From Segatella oris (GTDB lineage Bacteria; Bacteroidota; Bacteroidia; Bacteroidales; Bacteroidaceae): a stretch of DNA of 64,000 nucleotides. The notes beneath the pieces are model-generated. The model was not told where the DNA came from. It did not search any database and saw nothing but the letters and a program-made list of their open reading frames with translations. Shown here one piece after another: positions 52,079-63,800 of this stretch. Where the stretch lies: NCBI RefSeq assembly GCF_900637655.1, contig NZ_LR134384.1, positions 2,823,501 through 2,887,500 on the forward strand, given 5' to 3'. How positions within the stretch are numbered: the first letter of the stretch is position 1; every line of letters starts with the position of its first letter. The translations under genes were made by a program, and so were the position numbers.

Positions 52079-52110
52079 TTTGGAGATTAGAAAAATAAAC
52101 AGTATCTTTG
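52079..52110 (+). promoter_or_regulatory. strong promoter for the tRNA-tuf-rpoBC unit
   Basis: TTTG (52,079-52,082), a 20-bp spacer and TATCTTTG (52,103-52,110) followed by CAGCC are a perfect Bacteroidetes promoter. It starts transcription about 50 nt before the first tRNA. Confidence 0.85.
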
Positions 52111-52161
52111 CAGCCGTTTTACAACACGTCCTATTATAGTCGTAGTCGGCTGCAAGGATTT

Positions 52162-52235
52162 GCCTCTTTAGCTCAGTTGGCCAGAGCACGTGATTTGTAA
52201 TCTCGGGGTCGTTGGTTCGAATCCGACAAGAGGCT
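52162..52235 (+). tRNA. tRNA-Thr (UGU)
   Basis: GCCTCTT at 52,162 pairs with AAGAGGC (52,228-52,234). The anticodon loop is TTTGTAA, giving TGT. The T arm reads GGTTCGAATCC. The CCA end is not encoded. Confidence 0.95.
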
Positions 52236-52280
52236 CAACGGATGGTCTGAAAAGGCTTCTGTTTATGACAAGTACAACAT

Positions 52281-52362
52281 GGGTGGTTACCAGAGTGGCC
52301 AAATGGGGCAGACTGTAAATCTGCTGGCGATGCCTTCGGTGGTTCGAATCCATCACCACCCA
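52281..52362 (+). tRNA. tRNA-Tyr (GUA)
   Basis: GGGTGGT pairs with ACCACCC (52,355-52,361). The anticodon loop is CTGTAAA, giving GTA, and the long variable arm is typical of tRNA-Tyr. It is 82 nt, with no encoded CCA. Confidence 0.95.
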
Positions 52363-52380
52363 CATCCGAAAGGAGTTTTT

Positions 52381-52453
52381 GCGGAAATAGCTCAGTTGAT
52401 AGAGCACTAGCCTTCCAAGCTGGGGGTCGCGGGTTTGAGCCCCGTTTTCCGCT
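52381..52453 (+). tRNA. tRNA-Gly (UCC)
   Basis: GCGGAAA pairs with TTTCCGC (52,446-52,452). The anticodon loop is CTTCCAA, giving TCC. It is 73 nt, with no encoded CCA. Confidence 0.95.
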
Positions 52454-52464
52454 CTCAATCCGAC

Positions 52465-52536
<72 letters not shown>

Positions 52537-52617
52537 CTTTTCGGTTTCTATTTTTTATAGATATTGAAAAAACAAAATATTGATTATACATTTATATAAA
52601 TAAAACAAAGAAAAGCT

Positions 52618-53814
52618 ATGGCTAAAGAAGAATTCGTACGTACCAAACCCCATGTAAACATTGGTACAATCGGTCACGTTGACCACGGTAAGACAACTCT
52701 TACTGCAGCAATTTCAAAGGTTCTTCATGAGAAGGGCTTCGGTTCAGAGGATGTTAAGTCTTTCGATCAGATTGACAATGCTCCCGAAGAGAAAGAGCGT
52801 GGTATTACCATTAACTCTGCTCACATTGAATATGAAACAGCTAAGCGTCACTACGCACACGTAGACTGCCCGGGTCACGCTGACTATGTGAAGAACATGG
52901 TAACAGGTGCTGCTCAGATGGACGGTGCTATCTTGGTAGTTGCTGCAACTGATGGTCCTATGCCACAGACACGTGAGCACGTGCTTTTGGCTCGTCAGGT
53001 AAACGTACCTCGCTTGGTTGTATTCTTGAACAAGTGTGATATGGTTGATGACGAGGAAATGCTTGATCTTGTTGAAATGGAAGTTCGCGAAATCCTCGAG
53101 CAGTATGGTTACGAAGAGGATACTCCTATCATCCGTGGTTCTGCACTTGGTGCTTTGAACGGCGTTGAAAAGTGGGTTGACTCAGTAATGAAGTTGATGG
53201 ATACTGTTGATGAGTGGATCCAGGAACCAGTACGTGAGGTTGATAAGCCATTCTTGATGCCAGTTGAGGATGTATTCTCAATCACAGGTCGTGGTACTGT
53301 TGCTACAGGTCGTATCGAAACCGGTGTCTGCAAGGTAGGTGATGAAGTTCAGCTCCTCGGTCTTGGTGAAGATAAGAAGTCTGTTATCACAGGTGTAGAG
53401 ATGTTCCGCAAGAACCTTGCTGAAGGTCAGGCTGGTGACAACGTAGGTTTGTTGCTCCGTGGTATCGATAAGGCTGAAGTTAAGCGTGGTATGGTAGTTG
53501 TGCACCCGGGTGCTATTACTCCTCACGATCACTTCAAGGCTTCTATCTATGTATTGAAGAAAGAAGAAGGTGGCCGTCATACTCCATTCGGTAACAAGTA
53601 TCGTCCTCAGTTCTATCTCCGTACAATGGACTGTACCGGTGAAATCAAGTTGCCAGAAGGCGTTGAAATGGTTATGCCTGGTGATAACGTTGAGATTGAG
53701 GTTGAATTGATCTACAAGGTTGCTCTGAACGAAGGTCTCCGTTTCGCTATCCGTGAGGGTGGTCGTACGGTAGGTTCTGGTCAGATTACCGCAATCCTTG
53801 ATGACGTTAAGTAA
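52618..53814 (+). CDS. tuf: translation elongation factor Tu
   Basis: This 398-residue GTPase has GHVDHGKT (residues 19-26), the [20 protein letters not shown] switch II region, NKCD (base specificity) and the domain II and III ends [22 protein letters not shown]-Tu delivers aminoacyl-tRNA to the ribosome. It lies in the tRNA-tuf-tRNA-secE arrangement known in many bacteria and is not in the str operon. Only one tuf is seen in the window. Confidence 0.97.
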   Translation: MAKEEFVRTKPHVNIGTIGHVDHGKTTLTAAISKVLHEKGFGSEDVKSFDQIDNAPEEKERGITINSAHIEYETAKRHYAHVDCPGHADYVKNMVTGAAQMDGAILVVAATDGPMPQTREHVLLARQVNVPRLVVFLNKCDMVDDEEMLDLVEMEVREILEQYGYEEDTPIIRGSALGALNGVEKWVDSVMKLMDTVDEWIQEPVREVDKPFLMPVEDVFSITGRGTVATGRIETGVCKVGDEVQLLGLGEDKKSVITGVEMFRKNLAEGQAGDNVGLLLRGIDKAEVKRGMVVVHPGAITPHDHFKASIYVLKKEEGGRHTPFGNKYRPQFYLRTMDCTGEIKLPEGVEMVMPGDNVEIEVELIYKVALNEGLRFAIREGGRTVGSGQITAILDDVK

Positions 53815-53840
53815 TTAAGACTGAAGTCATTATGAAATAA

Positions 53841-53871
53841 GAGTTTCCGTTACTTGTTGTAGCGGAAACTC
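53841..53871 (+). promoter_or_regulatory. long hairpin between tuf and tRNA-Trp
   Basis: GAGTTTCCGTTAC pairs with GTAGCGGAAACTC around a TTGTT loop, a 13-bp stem with one G-T pair. No T run follows, and tRNA-Trp begins 5 bp later. It may be a partial terminator or a site for processing the tuf mRNA from the tRNA. Confidence 0.6.
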
Positions 53872-53875
53872 ACTT

Positions 53876-53948
53876 ACGGGAATAGCTCAGTTGGTAGAGC
53901 ATCGGTCTCCAAAACCGAGGGTCGTGGGTTCGAGTCCTGCTTCCCGTG
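53876..53948 (+). tRNA. tRNA-Trp (CCA)
   Basis: ACGGGAA pairs with TTCCCGT (53,941-53,947). The anticodon loop is CTCCAAA, giving CCA. It is 73 nt with discriminator G, and lies between tuf and secE as in many bacteria. Confidence 0.95.
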
Positions 53949-53964
53949 CTAAATAGAAGATAAT

Positions 53965-54156
53965 ATGTTTGAAAAGATAGTAAATTATTGCAAAGCTTGC
54001 TATGATGAGCTTGCGCATAAGACTACTTGGCCAACACGTGCCGAACTGACCCACAGTGCAATGGTTGTATTATCTGCTTCCCTTGTCATTGCACTGGTAG
54101 TGTTCGCGATGGACAGTCTGTTCAGGTTCGTGATGAGTACAATTTATCCAAATTAA
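53965..54156 (+). CDS. secE: preprotein translocase subunit SecE
   Basis: This 63-residue protein has the amphipathic segment [20 protein letters not shown] and one C-terminal membrane helix ([20 protein letters not shown]). It is the short, single-span form of SecE, and partners SecY encoded at 1439-2776. It follows tRNA-Trp by 16 bp and precedes nusG by 10 bp. Confidence 0.93.
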   Translation: MFEKIVNYCKACYDELAHKTTWPTRAELTHSAMVVLSASLVIALVVFAMDSLFRFVMSTIYPN

Positions 54157-54166
54157 TTTTCGGGAA

Positions 54167-54712
54167 ATGGCTGAAACAGGAAACAAATGGTATGTACTGC
54201 GCGCCGTTAGCGGAAAAGAGGCTAAGCTGAAAGAATATATCGAAGCCGAATTGAAGCATAATGAGTTGCTGAGTACGCATGTCTCTCAGGTTCTGATACC
54301 GGTGGAGAAACATGCTTCCTTGCGTAATGGCAAAAGAGTGGTGAAGGAAAAGATTTCTCTTCCAGGCTACATCTTTGTTGAGGCTAACCTGGTTGGTGAT
54401 GTTGCGCACACTTTGCGCTTCATGCCTAACTGTTTAGGTTTCCTTGGAGGTTTGGATGAGCCCTCACCTGTCCCACAGTCTGAAATTAACAGAATGTTGG
54501 GAACTGCCGAAGTTACAGAAATTGAGGATACAGTTGATATCCCATATGTTGTAGATGAGACGGTGAAGGTGACAGACGGCCCATTCAGTGGCTTCAGCGG
54601 TGTAATCGAAGAGGTTAATGCCGAGAAGCACAAACTGAAAGTGATGGTCAAGATCTTCGGACGTAAGACTCCGTTAGAGTTAAGTTTTATGCAAGTAGAA
54701 AAGGAAAGTTAA
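54167..54712 (+). CDS. nusG: transcription termination/antitermination protein NusG
   Basis: This 181-residue protein has the NGN domain ([30 protein letters not shown]) and the C-terminal KOW domain ([38 protein letters not shown]). It binds RNA polymerase and couples transcription to Rho or the ribosome. It lies 10 bp after secE. Confidence 0.96.
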   Translation: MAETGNKWYVLRAVSGKEAKLKEYIEAELKHNELLSTHVSQVLIPVEKHASLRNGKRVVKEKISLPGYIFVEANLVGDVAHTLRFMPNCLGFLGGLDEPSPVPQSEINRMLGTAEVTEIEDTVDIPYVVDETVKVTDGPFSGFSGVIEEVNAEKHKLKVMVKIFGRKTPLELSFMQVEKES

Positions 54713-54772
54713 GCTTCGTTACGGAAGAGACTGACCTTTTATAAAAATCAATTTTTAATATTAACAAAGAAA

Positions 54773-55213
54773 ATGGCTAAAGAAGTTGCTGGTTTAATCA
54801 AATTACAGATTAAGGGTGGCGCTGCGAATCCTTCACCTCCAGTAGGCCCTGCATTGGGTTCTAAGGGTATCAATATTATGGGATTCTGCAAAGAGTTCAA
54901 CGCCCGTACCCAGGATAAGGCAGGTAAAATCCTACCTGTTGTTATCACATACTATACAGATAAGTCATTTAGCTTCATTATCAAGACTCCTCCTGCAGCT
55001 GTTCAGCTGAAAGAGGCTGCCAAGATTAAGACTGCTTCTGCACAGCCTAACCGTCAGAAGGTTGCCAGTGTAACCTGGGAACAAATTAAGGCTATTGCTG
55101 AGGATAAGATGAATGACCTCAACTGCTTTACAATTGAGTCGGCCATGAAGCTGATTGCCGGTACTGCTCGTAGTATGGGTATTACTGTAAAAGGGGACTT
55201 CCCTGGTAAATAA
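54773..55213 (+). CDS. rplK: 50S ribosomal protein L11
   Basis: This 146-residue protein reads [20 protein letters not shown], then [15 protein letters not shown], and ends with [14 protein letters not shown]11 binds the GTPase-associated region of 23S rRNA, where it takes part in the stringent response with RelA. It lies 60 bp after nusG. Confidence 0.97.
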   Translation: MAKEVAGLIKLQIKGGAANPSPPVGPALGSKGINIMGFCKEFNARTQDKAGKILPVVITYYTDKSFSFIIKTPPAAVQLKEAAKIKTASAQPNRQKVASVTWEQIKAIAEDKMNDLNCFTIESAMKLIAGTARSMGITVKGDFPGK

Positions 55214-55234
55214 TTTAAAACTTCAATTAAGAAA

Positions 55235-55927
55235 ATGAGTAAACTGACAAAAAATCAAAAATCAGTAGCTGATAAGGTTGAAGCAGGGAAGGCATACACA
55301 TTGAAAGAGGCTGCAGAGCTTGTTAAGGAAATTACCACAACAAAGTTTGATGCGTCTCTGGATATTGATGTACGTCTGGGCGTTGACCCACGTAAGGCTA
55401 ACCAGATGGTTCGCGGTGTCGTTTCACTGCCTAACGGAACTGGTAAGACTGTTCGTGTGCTTGCACTCTGTACTCCTGATCAGGAAGCTGCCGCAAAGGA
55501 AGCTGGTGCTGATTATGCTGGTCTTGATGAATATGTTGAGAAAATCAAAGGTGGTTGGACCGATATTGACGTCATCATCACTATGCCGTCTTGCATGGGT
55601 AAGATTGGACCTTTAGGCCGTGTACTCGGTCCTCGTGGTTTGATGCCAAACCCCAAGAGTGGTACTGTAACAATGGATGTTGCCAAGGCAGTAAAGGAAG
55701 TTAAACAGGGTAAGATTGACTTTAAGGTTGATAAGGCTGGTATTATCCATACCTCAATCGGTAAGGTATCAATGACCCCTGAGCAGATTTTCGGTAACGC
55801 GAAGGAATTTATCCAGACGGTTATCAAATTGAAGCCTGCTGCTGCTAAAGGTACATATATCAAGAGTATCTTTATTTCAAGCACTATGAGTAAGGGTATC
55901 AAAATTGATCCTAAATCAGTTGAATAA
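55235..55927 (+). CDS. rplA: 50S ribosomal protein L1
   Basis: This 230-residue protein contains [20 protein letters not shown] and the [20 protein letters not shown] region. L1 forms the mobile stalk near the E site and represses its own operon in E. coli. It lies 21 bp after rplK. Confidence 0.97.
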   Translation: MSKLTKNQKSVADKVEAGKAYTLKEAAELVKEITTTKFDASLDIDVRLGVDPRKANQMVRGVVSLPNGTGKTVRVLALCTPDQEAAAKEAGADYAGLDEYVEKIKGGWTDIDVIITMPSCMGKIGPLGRVLGPRGLMPNPKSGTVTMDVAKAVKEVKQGKIDFKVDKAGIIHTSIGKVSMTPEQIFGNAKEFIQTVIKLKPAAAKGTYIKSIFISSTMSKGIKIDPKSVE

Positions 55928-55945
55928 CTCTAAAAGTTTTGTACA

Positions 55946-56464
55946 ATGAAGAAAGAAGTAAAAGATACTATTATCGTTGAACTTGGCGAGAAGCTGAAAG
56001 AGTATCCTCATTTCTATCTGGTAGACCTTACCGGACTGAATGCAGAGGCTACGAGTACACTTCGCCGCAAGTGCTTCAAGAGCGAAATCAAGATGGTCGT
56101 TGTGAAGAACAAACTTCTGCACAAGGCTTTCGAGGCTTCGGATATTGATTTTGAACCTTTATATGGCACACTGAAAGGTACTACAGCTGTTATGTTTACG
56201 ACAACAGCTAATGTTCCTGCCAAGTTGTTGAAGGAATACGAAAAGGAAGGAATTCCTGCACTCAAGGCTGCATATGCAGAGGAAAGCATCTATGTTGGTG
56301 CTGATAAGCTTGCAGAACTTGCAGCCCTCAAGAGCAAGAACGAAGTTATCGCAGAGATCGTTTCTCTGTTGCAGTCTCCTGCAAAGAACGTTGTTTCTGC
56401 TCTTCAGTCAGGCGCAAACACCATCCATGGTGTGCTCAAGACTTTAGGCGAGCGTCCTGAATAA
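55946..56464 (+). CDS. rplJ: 50S ribosomal protein L10
   Basis: This 172-residue protein contains FYLVDLTGLNAEATSTLRRK and a C-terminal helix (NVVSALQSGANTIHGVLKTL) that binds L7/L12 dimers. It forms the base of the ribosomal stalk. It lies 18 bp after rplA and 70 bp before rplL. Confidence 0.96.
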   Translation: MKKEVKDTIIVELGEKLKEYPHFYLVDLTGLNAEATSTLRRKCFKSEIKMVVVKNKLLHKAFEASDIDFEPLYGTLKGTTAVMFTTTANVPAKLLKEYEKEGIPALKAAYAEESIYVGADKLAELAALKSKNEVIAEIVSLLQSPAKNVVSALQSGANTIHGVLKTLGERPE

Positions 56465-56534
56465 TAGTTGAACAGCATTCAATTATAGAGTCAAAAACAT
56501 AATTTTAACAAGAACAATTAAATTTTAGAATAAA

Positions 56535-56912
56535 ATGGCAGACATTAAAGCTATTGCAGAAGAATTAGTAAATCTTACTGTTAAGGAAGTAAATGAGTTG
56601 GCAACAGTCCTGAAGGACGAGTATGGTATTGAGCCTGCCGCTGCAGCTGTTGCTGTAGCTGCTGGTCCTGCTGCTGGTGGTGCAGCTGCAGCAGAGGAGA
56701 AGTCTTCATTCGACGTAGTCCTCGCTGAAGTTGGTGCTACAAAGCTTCAGGTTGTGAAGGCTGTTAAGGAAGCTTGCGGTCTTGGTCTGAAAGAAGCTAA
56801 GGATCTCGTAGATGGTGCTCCTTCAACAATTAAGGAAGGCGTTGCTAAGGACGAGGCTGAGAACCTGAAGAAGGTTATCGAAGAGGCTGGTGCCAAGGTA
56901 GAGCTGAAGTAA
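56535..56912 (+). CDS. rplL: 50S ribosomal protein L7/L12
   Basis: This 125-residue protein has an N-terminal dimer domain, an Ala-rich hinge ([20 protein letters not shown]) and the globular C-terminal domain ending [11 protein letters not shown]7/L12 recruits translation factors to the stalk. A hairpin with a T run follows it. Confidence 0.97.
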   Translation: MADIKAIAEELVNLTVKEVNELATVLKDEYGIEPAAAAVAVAAGPAAGGAAAAEEKSSFDVVLAEVGATKLQVVKAVKEACGLGLKEAKDLVDGAPSTIKEGVAKDEAENLKKVIEEAGAKVELK

Positions 56913-56940
56913 TTCAGAATTACAGTTTTTCTTTAAATAC

Positions 56941-56978
56941 GGTTAGGATCTTCCAAGTAGGTTGGTCCTAACCTTTTT
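56941..56978 (+). terminator. attenuator-like hairpin between rplL and rpoB
   Basis: GGTTAGGATC (56,941-56,950) pairs with GGTCCTAACC (56,964-56,973), with one T-G pair, and TTTTT follows. Such a partial terminator at this point would lower rpoBC relative to ribosomal protein output, as in the E. coli rplL-rpoB attenuator. Confidence 0.75.
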
Positions 56979-56997
56979 GTGTCTTTTATACATAATT

Positions 56998-57037
56998 AGC
57001 CTGATTAGGCTGATGAAGCTTATTAGCCCGGTTGGGC
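56998..57037 (+). promoter_or_regulatory. two small hairpins in the rpoB leader
   Basis: AGCCTGATTAGGCT (56,998-57,011) and GCCCGGTTGGGC (57,026-57,037) are short inverted repeats in the rpoB leader, about 20-45 bp before the ATG. They could affect translation or mRNA processing; the role is unknown. Confidence 0.4.
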
Positions 57038-57054
57038 CAATTAAATATTAATAT

Positions 57055-60000
57055 ATGACAAAAGTTGTTGATAACAGAGTAAATTTTGCCAGCGTGCATA
57101 ATCCGTTGCCATATCCGGATTTTCTCGATGTGCAGCTGAAGTCTTTCCGTGACTTCTTACAGTTGGATACTCCGCCTGAGGAACGCAAGAACGACGGTCT
57201 TTATAAGGTGTTCGCAGAGAACTTCCCTATCACCGATACGCGTAATAATTTCGTTCTTGAGTTCTTGGATTACTATATTGACCCGCCTCGTTACTCTATT
57301 GATGAGTGTCTTGAGCGCGGTTTGACCTATAGCGTACCTTTGAAGGCTAAGATGAAACTGTATTGCACCGATCCAGATCATGAGGATTTCGGTACATTCA
57401 TTCAGGATGTCTTCCTGGGAACAATTCCTTATATGACCTCTAACGGTACATTTGTCATCAATGGTGCCGAGCGTGTTGTTGTTTCACAGTTACACCGTTC
57501 ACCAGGTGTGTTCTTCGGACAAGGCATCCATGCCAATGGAACTGTTCTTTATAGTGCACGTATTATCCCTTTCAAGGGGTCATGGATTGAATTTGCTACA
57601 GACATCAATAATGTCATGTATGCCTATATCGACCGCAAGAAGAAGCTGCCGGTAACAACCCTTCTTCGTGCAATGGGCTATGAGCAGGATAAAGATATCT
57701 TGCAGATTTTTGACCTTGCTGAAGAGTTGAAGGTCAACAAGAAGAACATGAAGGCTGCTATCGGTCGTAAGTTGGCAGCGCGCGTGTTGAAGAGTTGGAA
57801 TGAGGACTTCGTAGATGAGGATACGGGTGAAGTTGTATCTATTGAGCGTAACGAAGTCATCATGGAGCGCGAAACCGAGTTGACCGAAGATAATATCGAC
57901 GAGATTCTCGAAAGTGGTGCTTCAACAATCCTGCTTCATAAAGACGCGGAGGCAGCCAATAAGTACACCATTATTTTCAATACACTGTCAAAGGATCCCA
58001 GCAACTCTGAGAAAGAAGCCGTCAACTACATCTATCGCCAGTTGCGCAATGCTGATCCTGCAGATGATGCCAGTGCACGTGAAGTCTTCCAGAACCTGTT
58101 CTTCTCGGATAAGCGTTATGACCTCGGTGAGGTAGGACGTTACCGTATCAATAAGAAGTTGGGGCTCGACACAGACATGGATACCCGTGTGTTGACTAAA
58201 GACGATGTTATTGAAATCATAAAATATCTCATCCAGTTGGTTAATTCCAATGCCACTGTTGATGATATCGACCACTTGAGTAACCGCCGTGTGCGCACAG
58301 TAGGAGAACAGCTTGCCAATCAATTTGCCATTGGTCTGGCACGCATGAGCCGCACTATTCGTGAGCGTATGAACGTTCGTGACAATGAAGTGTTCACTCC
58401 GACTGATCTTATTAATGCAAAGACTATCTCAAGCGTTATCAACTCGTTCTTTGGAACCAATCCGTTGAGCCAGTTCATGGACCAGACAAACCCACTTGCT
58501 GAGGTTACTCACAAGCGTCGTCTGTCTGCTCTTGGCCCTGGTGGTCTGTCACGTGAGCGTGCAAGTTTCGAGGTTCGCGACGTACACTATACTCACTATG
58601 GTCGTCTCTGTCCAATTGAGAGTCCTGAAGGGCCAAATATCGGTTTGATATCTTCCCTCTGTATCTATGCAAAGATCAATGATCTTGGTTTCATCGTTAC
58701 CCCTTATCGTAAGGTTAACAATGCAAAAGTAGACATGGATAACAAGGATGTCGTTTATCTGACAGCAGAAGAAGAAGAAGACAAGATTATTGGTCAAGGA
58801 AACGCACCTCTTTCTGTAGATGGTGCCTTCCAGAGAGATACGGTAAAGTGTCGTCAGGATGCAGACTACCCGGTAGTAACTCCTGACCAGGTTGATTTGG
58901 TAGACGTTTCACCACAGCAGATTGCATCTGTTTCAGCTTCTTTGATACCATTCTTGGAGCATGATGACGGTCACCGTGCACTGATGGGATGTAATATGAT
59001 GCGTCAGGCTGTGCCATTGATTCACAATGATGCACCTATTGTAGGTACCGGACTTGAGAAGCAGGTATGTGAGGATTCACGTACAATGATTACTGCAAAA
59101 GGTGACGGTGTTATTGAATATGTTGATGCAACGACAATCCGCATTCTTTATGACCGCACAGAAGAAGACGAGTTTGTCAGCTTCGAACCTGCATTGAAGG
59201 AGTATCGTATTCCTAAGTTCCGTCGTACCAATCAGAATATGACCATCGACCTTCGTCCTATCTGTGACAAGGGTCAGCGTGTCAAGGCAGGAGATATCCT
59301 GACAGAAGGTTATGCTACCGAGAATGGTGAATTGGCACTTGGTCGCAACTTGCTTGTTGCCTATATCCCTTGGAAGGGTTACAACTACGAGGATGCTGTC
59401 GTTATTTCAGAGCGTATGGTGCGCGAGGATGTGCTTACCTCTGTTCACGTAGACGAATATTCTCTTGATGTTCGTGAGACCAAGCGTGGTGTTGAGGAAT
59501 TCACATCAGATATTCCAAACGTCAGTGAGGAAGCAACCAAAGATCTCGATGATAATGGTGTAATCCGTGTTGGTGCACGTGTAGAGCCAGGTGACATCCT
59601 CATTGGTAAGATTTCTCCAAAGGGTGAGAGCGATCCTTCTCCTGAAGAGAAGTTGCTTCGTGCAATCTTCGGTGATAAGGCTGGCGATGTGAAAGACTCT
59701 TCATTGAAGGCCAATCCTTCTTTGAGCGGTGTCGTCATTGACAAGAAACTGTTCTCTCGTGCTGTCAAGACCCGCGATTCCAAGAAACAGGATAAGATAC
59801 TCCTTGCAAAGATAGATGAAGAGTATGAGGCAAAGAACAATGACTTGAAGGATATTCTTGTAGACAAACTGATGACGCTTACTGAAGGTAAGATTTCTCA
59901 AGGTGTGAAAGATTACACTGGTGCTGAGATTATTACCAAGGGTAGCAAGTTCACTGTTCCTACATTGAAGAACCTTGAATTTGATGGAATTCAGAGTAAC

Positions 60001-60864
60001 AACTGGACAGATGATGATCACACGAATGCACTCATTCAGAAACTCATCATGAACTATATCCGCAAGTATAAGCTGCTTGATGCTGAAATGAAGCGCAAGA
60101 AGTTTGCTATTTCAATCGGCGACGAACTTCCTTCTGGTATTCTGCAGATGGCTAAGGTCTATGTTGCCAAGAAGCGTAAGATACAGGTTGGTGACAAGCT
60201 TGCCGGTCGTCATGGTAACAAGGGTATTGTTTCAAAGGTTGTCCGTACAGAGGATATGCCGTTCCTTGAAGACGGTCGTCCTGTAGACTTGGTACTTAAT
60301 CCAATGGGTGTGCCTTCCCGTATGAACTTGGGACAGATTTTCGAAGCTATCCTTGGTGCTGCCGGTCAGAAGTTGGGATGTAAGTTTGCAACACCAATCT
60401 TCGATGGTGCTAAGTTGGAGGACTTGAAGGAATGGACCGACAAGGCTGGCCTGCCTAACCTTTGTTCTACCTATATCTATGACGGTGAAACTGGTGAGAA
60501 GTTCGACCAGCCAGCAACTGTAGGTATCACCTACTTCTTGAAGTTAGGCCACATGGTTGAGGATAAGATGCATGCCCGTTCAATCGGCCCATACTCACTT
60601 ATTACACAACAGCCACTTGGTGGTAAGGCACAGTTTGGTGGTCAGCGTTTCGGAGAAATGGAAGTCTGGGCTATCGAAGCCTTTGGTGCAAGCCACGTAT
60701 TGCAAGAGATCCTGACTATCAAGTCAGATGATACTGTTGGACGTAGCAAGGCTTATGAGGCTATCGTGAAAGGTGACCCAATGCCGACACCTGGTATTCC
60801 AGAGTCACTCAACGTATTACTGCATGAACTTCGTGGTCTTGGTCTGAGCATCAAACTCGATTAA
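57055..60864 (+). CDS. rpoB: RNA polymerase beta subunit
   Basis: This 1269-residue protein contains the rifampicin region [20 protein letters not shown] then [38 protein letters not shown] and [20 protein letters not shown]. The rifampicin residues are wild type in appearance. The beta subunit forms the catalytic cleft with beta-prime. The length is normal for Bacteroidetes. It lies 142 bp after rplL and 27 bp before rpoC. Confidence 0.97.
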   Translation: MTKVVDNRVNFASVHNPLPYPDFLDVQLKSFRDFLQLDTPPEERKNDGLYKVFAENFPITDTRNNFVLEFLDYYIDPPRYSIDECLERGLTYSVPLKAKMKLYCTDPDHEDFGTFIQDVFLGTIPYMTSNGTFVINGAERVVVSQLHRSPGVFFGQGIHANGTVLYSARIIPFKGSWIEFATDINNVMYAYIDRKKKLPVTTLLRAMGYEQDKDILQIFDLAEELKVNKKNMKAAIGRKLAARVLKSWNEDFVDEDTGEVVSIERNEVIMERETELTEDNIDEILESGASTILLHKDAEAANKYTIIFNTLSKDPSNSEKEAVNYIYRQLRNADPADDASAREVFQNLFFSDKRYDLGEVGRYRINKKLGLDTDMDTRVLTKDDVIEIIKYLIQLVNSNATVDDIDHLSNRRVRTVGEQLANQFAIGLARMSRTIRERMNVRDNEVFTPTDLINAKTISSVINSFFGTNPLSQFMDQTNPLAEVTHKRRLSALGPGGLSRERASFEVRDVHYTHYGRLCPIESPEGPNIGLISSLCIYAKINDLGFIVTPYRKVNNAKVDMDNKDVVYLTAEEEEDKIIGQGNAPLSVDGAFQRDTVKCRQDADYPVVTPDQVDLVDVSPQQIASVSASLIPFLEHDDGHRALMGCNMMRQAVPLIHNDAPIVGTGLEKQVCEDSRTMITAKGDGVIEYVDATTIRILYDRTEEDEFVSFEPALKEYRIPKFRRTNQNMTIDLRPICDKGQRVKAGDILTEGYATENGELALGRNLLVAYIPWKGYNYEDAVVISERMVREDVLTSVHVDEYSLDVRETKRGVEEFTSDIPNVSEEATKDLDDNGVIRVGARVEPGDILIGKISPKGESDPSPEEKLLRAIFGDKAGDVKDSSLKANPSLSGVVIDKKLFSRAVKTRDSKKQDKILLAKIDEEYEAKNNDLKDILVDKLMTLTEGKISQGVKDYTGAEIITKGSKFTVPTLKNLEFDGIQSNNWTDDDHTNALIQKLIMNYIRKYKLLDAEMKRKKFAISIGDELPSGILQMAKVYVAKKRKIQVGDKLAGRHGNKGIVSKVVRTEDMPFLEDGRPVDLVLNPMGVPSRMNLGQIFEAILGAAGQKLGCKFATPIFDGAKLEDLKEWTDKAGLPNLCSTYIYDGETGEKFDQPATVGITYFLKLGHMVEDKMHARSIGPYSLITQQPLGGKAQFGGQRFGEMEVWAIEAFGASHVLQEILTIKSDDTVGRSKAYEAIVKGDPMPTPGIPESLNVLLHELRGLGLSIKLD

Positions 60865-60891
60865 TGTGAACACCCTAATTGAAAGATAAAT

Positions 60892-63800
60892 ATGGCTTTT
60901 AAGAAAGATTCAAAAGTAAAGAATAATTTCACGAAAATTACCCTTGGACTTGCCTCTCCGGAGGAAATCCTGGAAAATTCGTATGGTGAGGTTACCAAAC
61001 CTGAAACCATAAATTATCGAACATACAAGCCTGAACGCGACGGTCTTTTCTGTGAACGCATCTTTGGTCCTACACGCGACTATGAGTGCGCCTGTGGAAA
61101 GTATAAGCGTATTCGCTATAAAGGCATTGTCTGTGACCGATGCGGTGTAGAAGTGACTGAGAAGAAAGTACGTCGTGAGCGTTCTGGTCATATAGAACTC
61201 GTTGTGCCGGTTGCACATATCTGGTATTTCCGTTCATTGCCCAACAAGATTGGTTATCTGCTTGGTCTGCCAACCAAGAAGCTTGATGCTGTCATTTACT
61301 ACGAAAAGTATATCGTCATCAAACCAGGTGCTATGGAAGGCAAGAAGGATGCTGACGGTGTAGAACTGAATGGTTCTCACAAGATGGATCTTCTGTCAGA
61401 AGATGAATACTTCGATATTCTTGATAATCAGGTAGATCCTAACAACGACTATCTTGATGACAGCGATCCTAATAAGTTTGTTGCCAAGATGGGTGCCGAG
61501 GCTATCTATGATTTGTTGATGGATATCGACCTTGATGGTCTTAGCTATGAATTGCGCGACCGTGCAAACAATGACGGCAGCCAGCAGCGCAAGACCGAGG
61601 CATTGAAGCGCCTTCAGGTTGTAGAGGCTTTCCGTGCATCGAAGGGAGTCAACAAGCCTGAGTGGATGATCATGAAGATTGTTCCTGTTATTCCACCAGA
61701 GCTTCGTCCGCTCGTTCCGTTGGATGGTGGCCGTTTTGCAACCTCTGACTTGAACGATCTCTATCGTCGTGTCATCATTCGTAACAATCGTTTGAAACGA
61801 CTGATGGAAATCAAGGCTCCTGAAGTAATCCTCCGTAATGAGAAGCGTATGCTCCAGGAAGCTGTCGACTCTTTGTTCGACAACTCTCGCAAAGCTTCAG
61901 CAGTGAAGAGCGAAAGCAACCGCCCGTTGAAGTCTCTCTCTGACTCTTTGAAGGGTAAGCAGGGACGTTTCCGTCAGAATCTCCTTGGTAAACGTGTTGA
62001 CTATTCAGCGCGTTCAGTTATCGTTGTAGGTCCTGAATTGAAGATGGGCGAGTGTGGTTTGCCTAAACTCATGGCTGCCGAACTGTATAAACCATTCATT
62101 ATCCGTAAGCTTATTGAGCGCGGTATCGTGAAAACTGTTAAGAGTGCCAAGAAGATTGTAGACCGCCGTGAGCCGGTTATCTGGGATATTCTTGAGAACG
62201 TGATGAAGGGTCATCCTGTCATGTTGAACCGTGCACCGACACTTCACCGTTTAGGTATTCAGGCTTTCCAGCCAAAACTTATTGAAGGTAAGGCTATTCA
62301 GCTTCATCCATTGGCTTGTACGGCGTTCAATGCCGACTTCGATGGTGACCAAATGGCAGTTCACCTTCCATTGAGCAATGAGGCTGTCCTTGAAGCACAG
62401 ATACTGATGCTTCAGAGCCACAACATTCTGAACCCAGCCAATGGTGCTCCTATCACGGTTCCTTCTCAGGATATGGTGCTTGGTCTTTACTATATCACCA
62501 AGATGCGTCCTGGTGCACAGGGCGAAGGTCTGACATTCTATGGCCCGGAAGAGGCTATCATTGCTCATAATGAAGGTCGCTGCGATCTGCATGCCAAGAT
62601 TAAGTGTATTGTTGAAGATTTGGTTGATGACAAACCTGTTCGCCATATGGTTGAAACCTCTGTTGGTCGTGTCATTGTCAATCAGATTATTCCCGATGAA
62701 GTAGGCTTCTTCAATGATGTCATTTCAAAGAAAACCTTGCGTGGCATTATCTCTGATGTAATCAAGGCGGTCGGTATGGCTCGTGCCTGCTCATTCCTTG
62801 ACGGTATCAAGAACTTGGGTTATCGTATGGCTTACGTTGCAGGTCTTTCTTTCAACCTCGATGATATTATTATCCCGGAGGAGAAAGCTAAGATTGTTGG
62901 CAAGGGCCAGGCCGAAGTTGATCAGATTAAGGCCAACTACGAAATGGGTTTCATCACAGATACCGAGCGCTACAATCAGGTAATTGATGCATGGACCCAT
63001 GTCAACAATGACCTTGGTAACATTCTGATGAAGCAGATGACCGAGGCCGATCAGGGTTTCAACGCTGTATATATGATGCTCGACTCCGGTGCCCGTGGTT
63101 CTAAGGACCAGATTAAGCAGCTTTCCGGTATGCGTGGTCTGATGGCTAAGCCACAGAAGGCAGGTGCCGAAGGTCAGCAGATTATCGAGAACCCTATCCT
63201 TTCTAACTTCAAGGAAGGTATGTCTGTGCTCGAATACTTTATTTCTTCTCACGGTGCCCGTAAGGGTTTGGCCGATACCGCTATGAAGACAGCCGATGCA
63301 GGTTATCTGACCCGTCGTCTTGTCGACGTATCCCATGATGTGATTATCACTGAGGAAGACTGTGGTACACTGCGTGGTCTTGAATGCCGTGCGTTGAAGA
63401 ATGGCGATGAGATTATCTCTTCACTCTATGAACGCATTCTTGGCCGTGTATCTGTTCACGATGTTATCCACCCAACAACGGGCGAAATCATCGTTCGTGC
63501 TGGCGAGGAAATCAATGAGGATAAGGCTAAGATTATCGATGAATCTCCTATCGAAATGGTTGAGATCCGTTCGGTGCTCACCTGTGAAAGCAAGCATGGC
63601 GTATGTATGAAATGCTATGGCCGCAATCTTGCTACTGCCCGTATGGTACAGCTTGGTGAGGCTGCCGGTGTCATTGCTGCACAGGCTATTGGTGAGCCGG
63701 GTACACAGTTGACCCTCCGTACGTTCCACGCCGGTGGTGTCGCTGGTAACGCTGCAGCCAATGCAAGCATTGTTGCCAAGAACGAAGCTAAGGTTGAGTT

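Noticed and set aside
53841..53871. hairpin after tuf as an intrinsic terminator
   Set aside because: No T run follows, and tRNA-Trp, secE and nusG downstream have no other obvious promoter.
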